Source: Clostridia bacterium (GTDB lineage Bacteria > Bacillota > Clostridia > Oscillospirales > CAG-272). Taken from it: a stretch of DNA of 26,483 nucleotides. The notes beneath the pieces are model-generated. The model saw nothing but the letters and a program-made list of their open reading frames with translations. It was not told where the DNA came from and did no database searches. The stretch covers positions 1-26,483 of the forward strand of contig CAAEBS010000086.1 in assembly GCA_900754175.1 (NCBI GenBank), in the 5' to 3' direction. Positions within the stretch are counted from its first letter, which is position 1; the number at the start of each line of letters is the position of its first letter. Shown here piece by piece: positions 15,064 to 22,668 of the stretch. Both the position numbers and the translations under genes were made by a program.

Positions 15064-15086
15064 CGTGAATTTTTCCTCCCTTTGCA

Positions 15087-15368
15087 TTATTTACCGTTAT
15101 TGGACGTCTTGGAACCGGCGTGTCCCTTAAAGGTTCTGGTCAGCGCAAATTCGCCAAGCTTGTGTCCCACCATATCCTCGGTCACGTATACCGGAATATG
15201 CTTTCTTCCGTCGTGAACGGCAATGGTATGACCTACAAACTCAGGGAATATGGTAGATGCACGGGACCATGTCTTAAGAACTTTTTTCTCGTTCTTTTCG
15301 TTCATGGCACAAATGCGTGCATAAAGCTTTTCTTCTACATACGGTGCTTTTTTCAGGCTTCTGCTCAT
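15087..15368 (-). CDS. rpsS: 30S ribosomal protein S19
   Basis: A head protein that contacts S13 and the A-site finger. MSRSLKKAPYVEEKLYARI, TWSRASTIFPEFVGHTIAVH and the C-terminal KLGEFALTRTFKGHAG are diagnostic. The 93-residue length is normal. It lies 14 bases after rplB. Confidence 0.98.
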   Translation of the reverse strand: MSRSLKKAPYVEEKLYARICAMNEKNEKKVLKTWSRASTIFPEFVGHTIAVHDGRKHIPVYVTEDMVGHKLGEFALTRTFKGHAGSKTSNNGK

Positions 15369-15382
15369 CTTATATTCCCTCC

Positions 15383-16213
15383 TTATTTAGCGTTTCTGCG
15401 TTTTACGATGAACTTGTCTGTTCTTGCCTTCTTGTTTCTGGTCTTATAACCCAGAGCAGGCTTACCCCAAGGAGTAACAGGAGAAGGTCTGCCGACAGGC
15501 GACTTACCTTCACCACCACCGTGGGGGTGGTCACAGGGGTTCATTACGGAACCACGGACGGTCGGGCGGATGCCCAGGTGTCTGGTTTTACCCGCTTTAC
15601 CGAACTTGATGGTGTCGTGCTCAATGTTGCCCACCTGACCAATGGTTGCCTTGCAATCCAGACGGATGATTCTCACCTCGCCGGAGGGAAGTCTCACCTG
15701 AGCGATACCGCCTTCCTTGGAAATGAGCTGTGCGGCAACGCCGGCAGAACGGACAAGCTGTGCACCCTTACCGGGATAAAGCTCAATGTTGTGGATAAAG
15801 GTACCAACCGGGATGTTCTCGATGGGGAGCGTGTTACCCGGCTTGATATCGGCGTCAGAACCGGTGTAAACCGTGTCGCCGGTCTTCAGTCCGACAGGAG
15901 CGATGATATAGCTCTTCTCGCCTGCTTCGTTCTGCAGGAGAGCGATATATGCGCTTCTGTTCGGGTCGTACTCAATGCCGACCACGGTAGCGGGAGCGGT
16001 ATTGGCACGCTTGAAATCAATGATTCTGTACTTGATCTTGTTTCCGCCGCCCTTGTGACGAACGGTGATTCTGCCGTAGCTGTTGCGTCCGGCAAACTTC
16101 TTCTTGATTACGATCAGGCTCTTCTCGGGGGTGAACTTGGTCAGCTCCTCGAAGGTCGGAACCGTCATCTGTCTTCTGGACGGGGTCGTAGGCTTAAACT
16201 TCTTTGTAGGCAT
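15383..16213 (-). CDS. rplB: 50S ribosomal protein L2
   Basis: The highly conserved protein at the subunit interface, needed for peptidyl-transferase activity. RNSYGRITVRHKGGGNK and the C-terminal NPCDHPHGGGEGKSPVGRPS, containing the conserved histidine, are intact. The 276-residue length is standard. It lies 18 bases after rplW. Confidence 0.98.
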   Translation of the reverse strand: MPTKKFKPTTPSRRQMTVPTFEELTKFTPEKSLIVIKKKFAGRNSYGRITVRHKGGGNKIKYRIIDFKRANTAPATVVGIEYDPNRSAYIALLQNEAGEKSYIIAPVGLKTGDTVYTGSDADIKPGNTLPIENIPVGTFIHNIELYPGKGAQLVRSAGVAAQLISKEGGIAQVRLPSGEVRIIRLDCKATIGQVGNIEHDTIKFGKAGKTRHLGIRPTVRGSVMNPCDHPHGGGEGKSPVGRPSPVTPWGKPALGYKTRNKKARTDKFIVKRRNAK

Positions 16214-16231
16214 TCTCTTTCCCTCCTACCA

Positions 16232-16525
16232 TCAGTTAAGGCCGTCGAAGAACTCGATGGTCTTGGAATCGGCAGTCAGTGTGACAATTGCCTTCTTCCA
16301 CTCGGAAGTATATCCGAAGTGAACGCCGAGTCTCTTGGGCTTTTTCTTCATATTGATCGTGTTGACATCGGCAACCTTCACACCGAACATCGTCTCCACT
16401 GCGTGAGCAATCTCAGGCTTGGTTGCGTCAGCACAAACCTTGAAGGTGTACTTCTTGTCTGCGATCCGATCCATGCTTGCCTCGGTGATAATGGGTTTGA
16501 TGATAATATCCTGTACCATTTTCAT
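16232..16525 (-). CDS. rplW: 50S ribosomal protein L23
   Basis: A tunnel-exit protein that docks SRP and trigger factor. IIIKPIITEASMDRIADKKY, FGVKVADVNTINMKKKPKR and LGVHFGYTSEWKKAIVTL are family motifs. The length is 97 residues. Its ATG overlaps the rplD stop by one base (TAATG). Confidence 0.98.
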   Translation of the reverse strand: MKMVQDIIIKPIITEASMDRIADKKYTFKVCADATKPEIAHAVETMFGVKVADVNTINMKKKPKRLGVHFGYTSEWKKAIVTLTADSKTIEFFDGLN

Positions 16526-17235
16526 TACGCATACACCTCCTCAAGTTTTTCAATGGCTGCCTTGGTCATAATGACCTTTTCTGCCTTGAGCACCTCATAT
16601 ACGTTGATGGTGCTGTAAAGCGTGGTGGTCACGCCGGGAATGTTCGCACAGCTGCGGACCACAAAGCGATCCACACCGGGGAGAACGACAAGTGCGCTCT
16701 GGGGAACCACAGCCACTCTCGTCTTCTTCTCTCTCACTGCCTCACCGTCGTTCATCGTGGTGACCTTGTAGGTCTTGGTTACTTCTTTCTGGCAACCGAG
16801 AGCCTTGAACATCTTCACCATTTCGGCGGTCTTGAACTGCTCCAGCTTGATCTCATCCACTACGATGAGCTCGCCTGCTGCGACCTTGGAAGAAAGGGCG
16901 CTGAAGAGAGCCACTCTCTTGGTCTTCTTATTCAGGTCCACACGGTAGTCTCTGGGCTTCGGTCCGAGAGCAACGCCGCCGTGAGTCCACTGCGGTGCAC
17001 GGGTAGAACCCTGACGTGCTCTGCCGGTACCCTTCTGTCTCCACGGCTTCTTGCCGCCGCCCGAAACCTCGGTGCGGGTAAGCGTGGACTGGGTGCCCTG
17101 TCTCTGATTCATCAGATACGCTCTGACTGCGGCATGGAGGACGGCGGTATTAACGGTTGCGCCGAAGATCACATCGGACAGCGTTATTTCACCGACTTCT
17201 TTTCCTGTCATATCCATTACTTTCATGTTTGGCAT
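16525..17235 (-). CDS. rplD: 50S ribosomal protein L4 with central insertion
   Basis: A tunnel protein and, in E. coli, the autorepressor of the S10 operon by binding its leader. The loop GGGKKPWRQKGTGRARQGS and TRAPQWTHGGVALGPKPRDY are diagnostic. At 236 residues it is about 30 longer than the common 205-207; the extra residues lie around 149-172 (CQKEVTKTYKVTTMNDGEAV and following). The long leader upstream of rpsJ is where L4 feedback would be expected, though this is only inference here. Confidence 0.97.
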   Translation of the reverse strand: MPNMKVMDMTGKEVGEITLSDVIFGATVNTAVLHAAVRAYLMNQRQGTQSTLTRTEVSGGGKKPWRQKGTGRARQGSTRAPQWTHGGVALGPKPRDYRVDLNKKTKRVALFSALSSKVAAGELIVVDEIKLEQFKTAEMVKMFKALGCQKEVTKTYKVTTMNDGEAVREKKTRVAVVPQSALVVLPGVDRFVVRSCANIPGVTTTLYSTINVYEVLKAEKVIMTKAAIEKLEEVYA

Positions 17236-17255
17236 CGTTTATTTCCTCCTTCCGC

Positions 17256-17888
17256 TTATGCTTTCACCGAGTCACGGATGAATACAATACCGTCCTTGGC
17301 ACCGGGAACGGCACCCTTGATGGCGATAAGATTCTTTTCGGAATCGATTTTAACAACTTTAAGATTGAGAATCGTTACCTGCTCGTTTCCGTACTGACCA
17401 GCCATTTTCTTGTTCTTGAAAACTCTGGAAGGTGTGGAGTTAGCGCCCATAGAACCAACCTGGCGGTGGATAGGACCTGTACCGTGGGTCATTCTCAGGA
17501 TGTGATGTCCCCATCTCTTGACGGCACCGGTGTAACCACGACCCTTTGTCATACCAGTAATGTCGACCTTCTCGCCTACGGCGAAGGTATCGGCGGTGAT
17601 GACGTCGCCCACGTTCATAGCGGAGATATCGTCAAGGCGGAACTCCTTGAGATGCTTTCTGAACTCAACGCCTGCTTTGGTGAAATGTCCCTTTTCAGGC
17701 TTGCTCAGATGCTTTTCCTTCACGTCCCCGAAGCCCAGCTGTACGGCGTTGTAGCCGTCGGACTCCACGGTCTTCTTCTGTGCGATCACGCACGGACCTG
17801 CCTGGATTACCGTAACCGGAATCACGTTTCCGACTTCGTCGAAAATCTGCGTCATACCGATTTTCTTTCCGATAATACCCTTTTTCAT
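17256..17888 (-). CDS. rplC: 50S ribosomal protein L3
   Basis: Contacts the peptidyl-transferase centre. MKKGIIGKKIGMTQIFDEVG starts the family's core, and VDITGMTKGRGYTGAVKRWG and HGTGPIHRQVGSMGA are diagnostic. The open frame extends 22 codons further upstream, but the ATG at 17886-17888 has AGGAGGAAAACAAA before it and gives the usual 210 residues. A 149-base structured spacer separates it from rpsJ. Confidence 0.97.
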   Translation of the reverse strand: MKKGIIGKKIGMTQIFDEVGNVIPVTVIQAGPCVIAQKKTVESDGYNAVQLGFGDVKEKHLSKPEKGHFTKAGVEFRKHLKEFRLDDISAMNVGDVITADTFAVGEKVDITGMTKGRGYTGAVKRWGHHILRMTHGTGPIHRQVGSMGANSTPSRVFKNKKMAGQYGNEQVTILNLKVVKIDSEKNLIAIKGAVPGAKDGIVFIRDSVKA

Positions 17889-18037
17889 TTTGTTTTCCTC
17901 CTGTAAATTATTGGTTGACGCCTTGGTTTTCCGGTCGCCCGGAGACGCCAACATGACTTACAAAGTTGCCGAACTGTAAAGTGAATAACTTGCATCGGCT
18001 GTTATCTTTGTTTGGTATTGCTCACCGAGGGCTTGAT
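17889..18037 (-). promoter_or_regulatory. Structured rpsJ-rplC spacer with GNRA-capped stem
   Basis: In the minus-strand RNA, GUUGGCGUC (17944-17952) pairs with GGCGUCAAC (17914-17922) in nine pairs including two G-U. Directly inside, UCCGG (17939-17943) pairs with CCGGA (17930-17934) around a GCGA tetraloop, leaving a one-sided AAACCAA internal loop (17923-17929). Weaker stems lie upstream around 17956-17990. The element sits about 12 bases ahead of the rplC ribosome-binding site. No promoter is visible. The geometry suggests a protein-binding or translation-control RNA inside the S10 operon; the ligand is unknown. Confidence 0.5.
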
Positions 18038-18349
18038 TCAGATCTTTACCTCGATTTCAACACCGGCGGGAAGCTCAACGTTCATCAAAGCGTCTACAAC
18101 TTTCTGAGACGGCTTTACGATGTCGATGAGTCTCTTGTGCGTGCGCATTTCAAACTGCTCACGGCTGTCCTTGTACTTGTGAACCGCACGGAGGATCGTT
18201 ACGATCTCCTTTTCGGTCGGAAGCGGAATAGGACCGGAAACGGTTGCACCGTTTTTCTTCGCAACGTCCACGATTTTCTCCGCCGCAGCGTCGATCAGTG
18301 TGTGGTCGTAGCTTTTCAGTCTTACTCTGATTTTCTCCTTGACTGCCAC
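18038..18349 (-). CDS. rpsJ: 30S ribosomal protein S10
   Basis: A head protein that also joins NusB in antitermination. EKIRVRLKSYDHTLIDAAAE, VSGPIPLPTEKEIVTILR and THKRLIDIVKPSQKVVDALM are diagnostic. The open frame runs on upstream to a TTG, but that extension is unlike S10. GTG at 18347-18349 has AGGAGG nine bases ahead and gives 103 residues, the family length, starting M-A-V-K-E-K. It is the first gene of the S10-spc-alpha cluster. Confidence 0.96.
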   Translation of the reverse strand: MAVKEKIRVRLKSYDHTLIDAAAEKIVDVAKKNGATVSGPIPLPTEKEIVTILRAVHKYKDSREQFEMRTHKRLIDIVKPSQKVVDALMNVELPAGVEIEVKI

Positions 18350-18675
18350 CTGTTTTTTCCTCCTTACAAGTATTTGCCTGCCTGCGCCTTGCATGAATGT
18401 TCCTCGCAGGCCCGCATTTTCAGGGGCGCGATCCCTCAACACCGTGCCGCGCGTTTCTTGACTGCCCAATGAAAAATCCGGAATTGCCGTACATCAGCAT
18501 CTGCATCGGCAACCTCCGGGAAAACTCATGCAATCAAGAAGAGCACAAAGCCTTGACGGGCAAGGACAACGGCATTTTGAAATTGCTTTCGCCCGGTTAA
18601 AACGGACATACTCCACGAAAATTCCCCGCCGATCGTCACACCGGCGGCAACCTCTCGCTTCAACGCATATCAAGC
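18350..18675 (-). promoter_or_regulatory. Long multi-hairpin leader of the S10 operon
   Basis: From the predicted start near 18675 to rpsJ there are about 325 untranslated bases with at least four stems: CCGCCG/CGGCGG (18626-18647); CGGGC/GCCCG (18557-18595); CCGGA..TTGCCG with CGGCAA..TCCGG (18478-18519), the most extended; and GCCTGCG/CGCAGGC (18380-18411), about 10 bases before the ribosome-binding site. S10 leaders that bind L4 are known in E. coli and predicted S10 leaders exist in Firmicutes. I assign the class by position and have not matched it to a covariance model. Confidence 0.65.
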
Positions 18676-18681
18676 TTTATC

Positions 18682-18710
18682 ATTATACTATATATGAAAC
18701 GATTTTTCAA
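18682..18710 (-). promoter_or_regulatory. Sigma-A promoter of the S10-spc-alpha operon
   Basis: On the minus strand, TTGAAA (18705-18710), a 17-base spacer and TATAAT (18682-18687). The 70-80 bases upstream (18711-18790) are strongly A/T-rich with T and A runs, like an UP element, as expected for a ribosomal promoter. No other promoter of similar quality is seen up to rplQ. Confidence 0.85.
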
Positions 18711-18921
18711 GAGAAATTTTACCGTGATATCGCAGATTTTTTAAACAAATACAAGCTATTTTTTATCAAAATATAACAAAAATATGAGATTTTTTCAAGA
18801 AATCCGTCCACAAAGCCGTTTCGCCCGCCTCAAATATGCCGCAAACAGGCAGAAATCCCCCGGAAATTGCGGGAAATGCGCCTCGTTTTGCAGTAAACGG
18901 TGATTACTTTGGCAGACATAT

Positions 18922-18954
18922 CAAAAATGAGGGCTGTTGCAATTACAACAGCCC
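18922..18954 (-). terminator. Intrinsic terminator of the phosphonate operon
   Basis: GGGCTGTTG (18931-18939) and CAACAGCCC (18946-18954) form a perfect 9-bp stem with a 6-base loop. On the minus strand it is followed by TCATTTTTGA. It lies 83 bases after the phosphonopyruvate decarboxylase stop and separates that operon from the S10 promoter. The 83 bases between (18955-19037) hold nothing I recognise. Confidence 0.9.
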
Positions 18955-19037
18955 GTGCTCCGTGAAGTAAAATTCGATCAACACGTTTTCTTGACCACGC
19001 AGACTTTACAAAAAAGAATATCCTATACAGATGTGAC

Positions 19038-20156
19038 TTATTTCCGCAACTCTGCCATAAAGCTTTCTTTATTCTGTCTTGCCGTGGTCGTCGGTCTGCC
19101 AAGGTTCTCCCGAGCGCCGATAGCACATTTCACCTCTATCAGTGTCAGCTCCTTCCCTTCCCTTGCGTTTTTCAGCGCTTCATCCAGCTTTTCAAAGCTG
19201 TCCACACTCACAGCAGAAGGATAGCCGCAACCTTTAGCGATCGTCACCACATCCACCCGGCTCATTACTGTAGGCTGACCACCCACCGTTTCATGTGCGC
19301 CATTGTTGATAACGATATGCACGACATTTTCCGGTTTATACGCTCCCATGACCGCCATAGCCCCCATGTGCATGAGCGCTGCCCCGTCCCCGTCTATGAT
19401 CCACAGCTTTCTTTCCGGCTTCTGAAGAGCAATCCCCAATGCGATAGACGAGCTGTGTCCCATGGAACCGACCGTCAGAAAGTCAAAGCCGTGTCCCTGA
19501 TGACTGGCTTCCCGGATCTCAAACAATTCCCTGCTCGCCTTTCCGGTCGTTGAAACGATGCTGTCTTCTCCACTGAACGCTACAATATGGCGGATAATAT
19601 CCTCCCGCTTCATAGTATTCGTATTTTCATATTTTACTTTGCCGTCAAACTCCAAAGCGCCCTTGCGGACAACGAAAGCAACCTGTTTTCCTTGTGCCAG
19701 CAATTTTCCGAACTCCGCCATTGCTTTTTCCAGATCGGAACCGGTCGTTTCCTTACCTATAATGTAGGTAGCGACTTCCATATCATCCAGCAACTTCACC
19801 GTAACCTCGCCTTGATAAATATGCTGAGGCTCATCGTGAACACCCGGTTCTCCCCGCCAGCCGATCACAAAAATTGTCGGAATGGCATAAACTCTGTCGT
19901 TCAGCAGAGACGCCACAGGGTTGATAATATTGCCCTCACCGGAATTCTGCAAGTACACAAGCGGCACTTTTCCGGTCGCAAGGTGATAGCCTGCGGCAAT
20001 CGCCGCACAGTTTCCCTCGTTGGCAGCGATCACATGATGTCTGCCATCCACACCGTATTTCGCCATCAGGCAGTCGCAAAGCGCTTTCAGTTGGGAATCG
20101 GGAACGCCGGTAAAAAACTCCGCCCCCGTCTTTTCCAGAAATGTTTCTACTTTCAT
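19038..20156 (-). CDS. aepY: Phosphonopyruvate decarboxylase
   Basis: A TPP-dependent enzyme that decarboxylates phosphonopyruvate to phosphonoacetaldehyde, the irreversible step that pulls the unfavourable PEP mutase reaction. The 372-residue product is of normal length for Ppd/AepY. It has TGVPDSQLKALCD at the N-terminus, the cofactor-activating Glu47 in AANEGNCAAIAAGYHLATGK, and the TPP/Mg motif GDG (256-258) through NN (284-285), with SMGHSSSIALGIALQ before it. It lies 8 bases after the PEP mutase gene and is the last gene of the operon. Sulfopyruvate decarboxylase is a relative, but the PEP mutase and transaminase neighbours fix the substrate. Confidence 0.93.
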   Translation of the reverse strand: MKVETFLEKTGAEFFTGVPDSQLKALCDCLMAKYGVDGRHHVIAANEGNCAAIAAGYHLATGKVPLVYLQNSGEGNIINPVASLLNDRVYAIPTIFVIGWRGEPGVHDEPQHIYQGEVTVKLLDDMEVATYIIGKETTGSDLEKAMAEFGKLLAQGKQVAFVVRKGALEFDGKVKYENTNTMKREDIIRHIVAFSGEDSIVSTTGKASRELFEIREASHQGHGFDFLTVGSMGHSSSIALGIALQKPERKLWIIDGDGAALMHMGAMAVMGAYKPENVVHIVINNGAHETVGGQPTVMSRVDVVTIAKGCGYPSAVSVDSFEKLDEALKNAREGKELTLIEVKCAIGARENLGRPTTTARQNKESFMAELRK

Positions 20157-20164
20157 AGATTACC

Positions 20165-21460
20165 TCACAGCTCGTCGATCAATGTAATGATCTGCTTGAT
20201 CGGCATCAGTCGATCGTCCACCTCTTTGGCACGGTGGTACTTGAGAATGTCGATTGCCGTCTGTTGCATTGCCGGGAATGCGCTTCTCGTCAGCTGGTTG
20301 GCGTAAATAACAATATTCACCCCATGCGCCGCCAGCTCCTCTTCGGTGATAGTGTTGAAAGAAGACGGCACCACTACGATCGGTGTATTCCGATCGTCTG
20401 CACGGAATTTATCGCAGAATTCCAGAATTTCGGCAGGATCCTTTTTACGGCTGTGGATCATAATACCATCGGCGCCTGCGGCAACGTATGCCGCCGCTCT
20501 CGTCAGAGCGTCCTCCATTCCCTGCTCCAAAATCAGGCTTTCAATACGTGCAATGATCATAAAGTCATCCGTCAACTGTACCTTTTTGCCTGCGGCGATC
20601 TTTGTGCAGAAATTTTCTATGCTGTCCTGCGTCTGGCTGACCTCGGTTCCGAACAGGCTGTTTTTCTTCAGACCGGTCTTGTCCTCAATGATAACCGCCG
20701 AAACGCCCATACGCTCCAGACTCCGCACCGTATACACAAAGTGCTCGGTCAGTCCTCCTGTGTCGCCGTCAAAAATAATGGGTTTTGTCGTAACTTCCAT
20801 GATATCGTCGATCGTGCGAAACCGTGAGGTCATATCCACAAGCTCGATATCCGGCTTGCCCTTGGCGGTCGAATCGCAGAGAGATGACACCCACATAGCA
20901 TCAAACTGGTCCAGCTTCCCGTCATTCTCCACCACCGTTTTTTCGGCGATCAGCCCCGTCAGACCGCTGTGTGCTTCGATCACCTTGACCACCGGGCACA
21001 TAGCGATCAGTTGCCGTAACCGCTTGCGGCGGTACTCGGGCATCGCCAGCTTTTCCTTGAGCTGCAAATCCACCTTGTGCACATTCTCATTATAGGTGTA
21101 GCCCGGCTCAACCAGCTCCCCGCCATATTCCGCAAGAAGCCGCAACACACTTTCCCGAATGGAAGCCTCCGGTCCCTCTTTCCAGTTGTCACCGTGAATG
21201 ACGTAATCCGGCTTCAGCACGGGAATGACATCACCATAATTCATGTCATTCTGAACGATCACCTGCTCCACGCCGTCAATACTACCGTAAAGCTTTATTC
21301 TGTCCTCCAGCGATACGGTTGGAAATTTGTTATACCGGACAAGAGCCTGGTCGCTCAGGGCGCCTACTACGACCTTACCCAACTTATGTGCCTGCTCAAT
21401 GATATTCAGATGCCCCTCATGAATGACATCGGTGCAAAAACAAGTATATACCGTTTTCAT
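20165..21460 (-). CDS. aepX: Cytidylyltransferase-like domain fused to phosphoenolpyruvate mutase
   Basis: PEP mutase makes the C-P bond by rearranging PEP to phosphonopyruvate. The C-terminal part (about 145-431) has HSGLTGLIAEKTVV, Asp204, FDGDTGG with Asp231 and Asp233, and the mutase signature EDKTGLKKNS (259-268), which separates true mutases from isocitrate-lyase relatives. The N-terminal part (1-about 130) is a nucleotidyltransferase fold with the HxGH motif HEGH (14-17). The usual later serine/threonine loop of this family is not evident where it would be expected (around 122-130 reads YNENVHKVD), so activity is uncertain. I chose the ATG at 21458-21460, behind AAGGAG, over one six codons upstream. 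It follows the transaminase stop by 10 bases. Fusions of this type are known. Confidence 0.9.
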   Translation of the reverse strand: MKTVYTCFCTDVIHEGHLNIIEQAHKLGKVVVGALSDQALVRYNKFPTVSLEDRIKLYGSIDGVEQVIVQNDMNYGDVIPVLKPDYVIHGDNWKEGPEASIRESVLRLLAEYGGELVEPGYTYNENVHKVDLQLKEKLAMPEYRRKRLRQLIAMCPVVKVIEAHSGLTGLIAEKTVVENDGKLDQFDAMWVSSLCDSTAKGKPDIELVDMTSRFRTIDDIMEVTTKPIIFDGDTGGLTEHFVYTVRSLERMGVSAVIIEDKTGLKKNSLFGTEVSQTQDSIENFCTKIAAGKKVQLTDDFMIIARIESLILEQGMEDALTRAAAYVAAGADGIMIHSRKKDPAEILEFCDKFRADDRNTPIVVVPSSFNTITEEELAAHGVNIVIYANQLTRSAFPAMQQTAIDILKYHRAKEVDDRLMPIKQIITLIDEL

Positions 21461-21470
21461 TTTATTCTCC

Positions 21471-22610
21471 TTACCCATTGTACCGGACAGGAATCTGCAC
21501 GCCGGTTACGCTCAGTGCCTCCCGGAATACCGCAAAGAAATCCCGGATATCCCCTTCGTCAATCGCTCCCAGTGCGCAAAGGCGGAAAGTGTTCGTAGTT
21601 GATATTTTCCCGGGGTAAATGGTAAAACCTCTTTCATAACAATAATCGTGTACCGCTTCAAAGCTCCACGCCGGATCATCCGGATAGACGGCGGACGCTA
21701 CCAGCCCCGATCTCCACTCCGGCTTAATGACCTGCCGGAATCCCAGCTCGTCCAGTCCTTCGCAGATCGCCCGGAATACCCGGGTATGCCTTTCCCACTT
21801 GGCTTGCTCTCCCTCTGCCCAGTACTCCCGAAGTGCCTGGAGAGCGGCATAGATCGTCTGGACCGGCGGAGTAAAATGCATTTCTCCCGTCCGCTCAAAG
21901 AAATCGTATTGCAGATACAGATTACAGTAATAGCTTCTCTTCGGATACGCCGCACTGGCTTCAATAAGCGCTCGGTTTCCAACAATAAACGACAGCCCCG
22001 TCATTGCCATAAGCCCTTTCTGCGCACTTGCCATGCAGAAGTCAATATTGTCCTTCCCGATGTCGATCGGGCGCATTGCATAGGTCGATGTGGTATCAAC
22101 CGTAAAGATCGCTCCATACCGGTGTGCAAGTGCACCAATCTCCCGTATAGGGTTGAGAAGTCCCGTACCGGTTTCATTATGCGTGGTATGGACCAGTGCG
22201 ATTTCCGGGTCGTTTTTCAGCGTTTCCTCCACGACGGCAAGATCAGGGATTTGGTCTACCGGGAACGAAAGATCGATATGCGGCAGTCCGTAATAACGGC
22301 AGATCTCAACTGCACGGGTGCTGTACGCCCCATTGTTTACCACCAGGATTTTTTTCCCCGCCGGCAGAAGCGAATTGAGGCAAATGTCAATATTCAGCGT
22401 GCCCGAACCACAGAACAATACACTCGTGTATTTTTCAGTATCCCCATGAACGATCTTTACCAGATCCTCACGCAAGCCCCTCATCAGCCCGGCAAAGTCC
22501 TTTTCCCGGGGACAGATATCCGGCACCACTTGCGCCATTTTGACCGTATCGGTCGTGGTGGAAGGACCGGGGTTCAGCAACACATTTCTTTTTATTTTTT
22601 CGATATTCAA
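21471..22610 (-). CDS. phnW: 2-aminoethylphosphonate-pyruvate transaminase
   Basis: A class V PLP aminotransferase that here most likely runs in the synthetic direction, converting phosphonoacetaldehyde to 2-aminoethylphosphonate (AEP). The N-terminal NVLLNPGPSTTTDTVKMAQ is a hallmark of PhnW. The PLP aspartate is in TVDTTSTYAMR (Asp172) and the Schiff-base lysine in ASAQKGLMAMTGLSF (Lys198). The 379-residue length is normal. The start is TTG (22608-22610), 8 bases after AGGAGG; no in-frame ATG exists before the conserved block. It is followed directly by the PEP mutase gene. PhnW also serves AEP breakdown, but no PhnX is present and the mutase and decarboxylase point to synthesis. Confidence 0.92.
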   Translation of the reverse strand: MNIEKIKRNVLLNPGPSTTTDTVKMAQVVPDICPREKDFAGLMRGLREDLVKIVHGDTEKYTSVLFCGSGTLNIDICLNSLLPAGKKILVVNNGAYSTRAVEICRYYGLPHIDLSFPVDQIPDLAVVEETLKNDPEIALVHTTHNETGTGLLNPIREIGALAHRYGAIFTVDTTSTYAMRPIDIGKDNIDFCMASAQKGLMAMTGLSFIVGNRALIEASAAYPKRSYYCNLYLQYDFFERTGEMHFTPPVQTIYAALQALREYWAEGEQAKWERHTRVFRAICEGLDELGFRQVIKPEWRSGLVASAVYPDDPAWSFEAVHDYCYERGFTIYPGKISTTNTFRLCALGAIDEGDIRDFFAVFREALSVTGVQIPVRYNG

Positions 22611-22668
22611 ATTCTTTTCCTCCTGAAGACCGCATCTTTCGTCTCTATTATTCCCTCAGCGCCCGACT

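Noticed and set aside
15064..15087. Upstream ATG of rplV overlapping the rpsS stop
   Set aside because: The extra eight codons contain the AGGGAGG ribosome-binding site; the downstream ATG matches L22.
17889..17954. 22-codon upstream extension of rplC
   Set aside because: It would include the ribosome-binding site of the real ATG and the structured spacer; L3 starts at MKKGIIGKK.
18350..18469. N-terminal extension of rpsJ to an upstream TTG (143-residue protein)
   Set aside because: The added 40 residues do not resemble S10 and overlap leader hairpins; GTG at 18347-18349 has a perfect AGGAGG and gives the family length.
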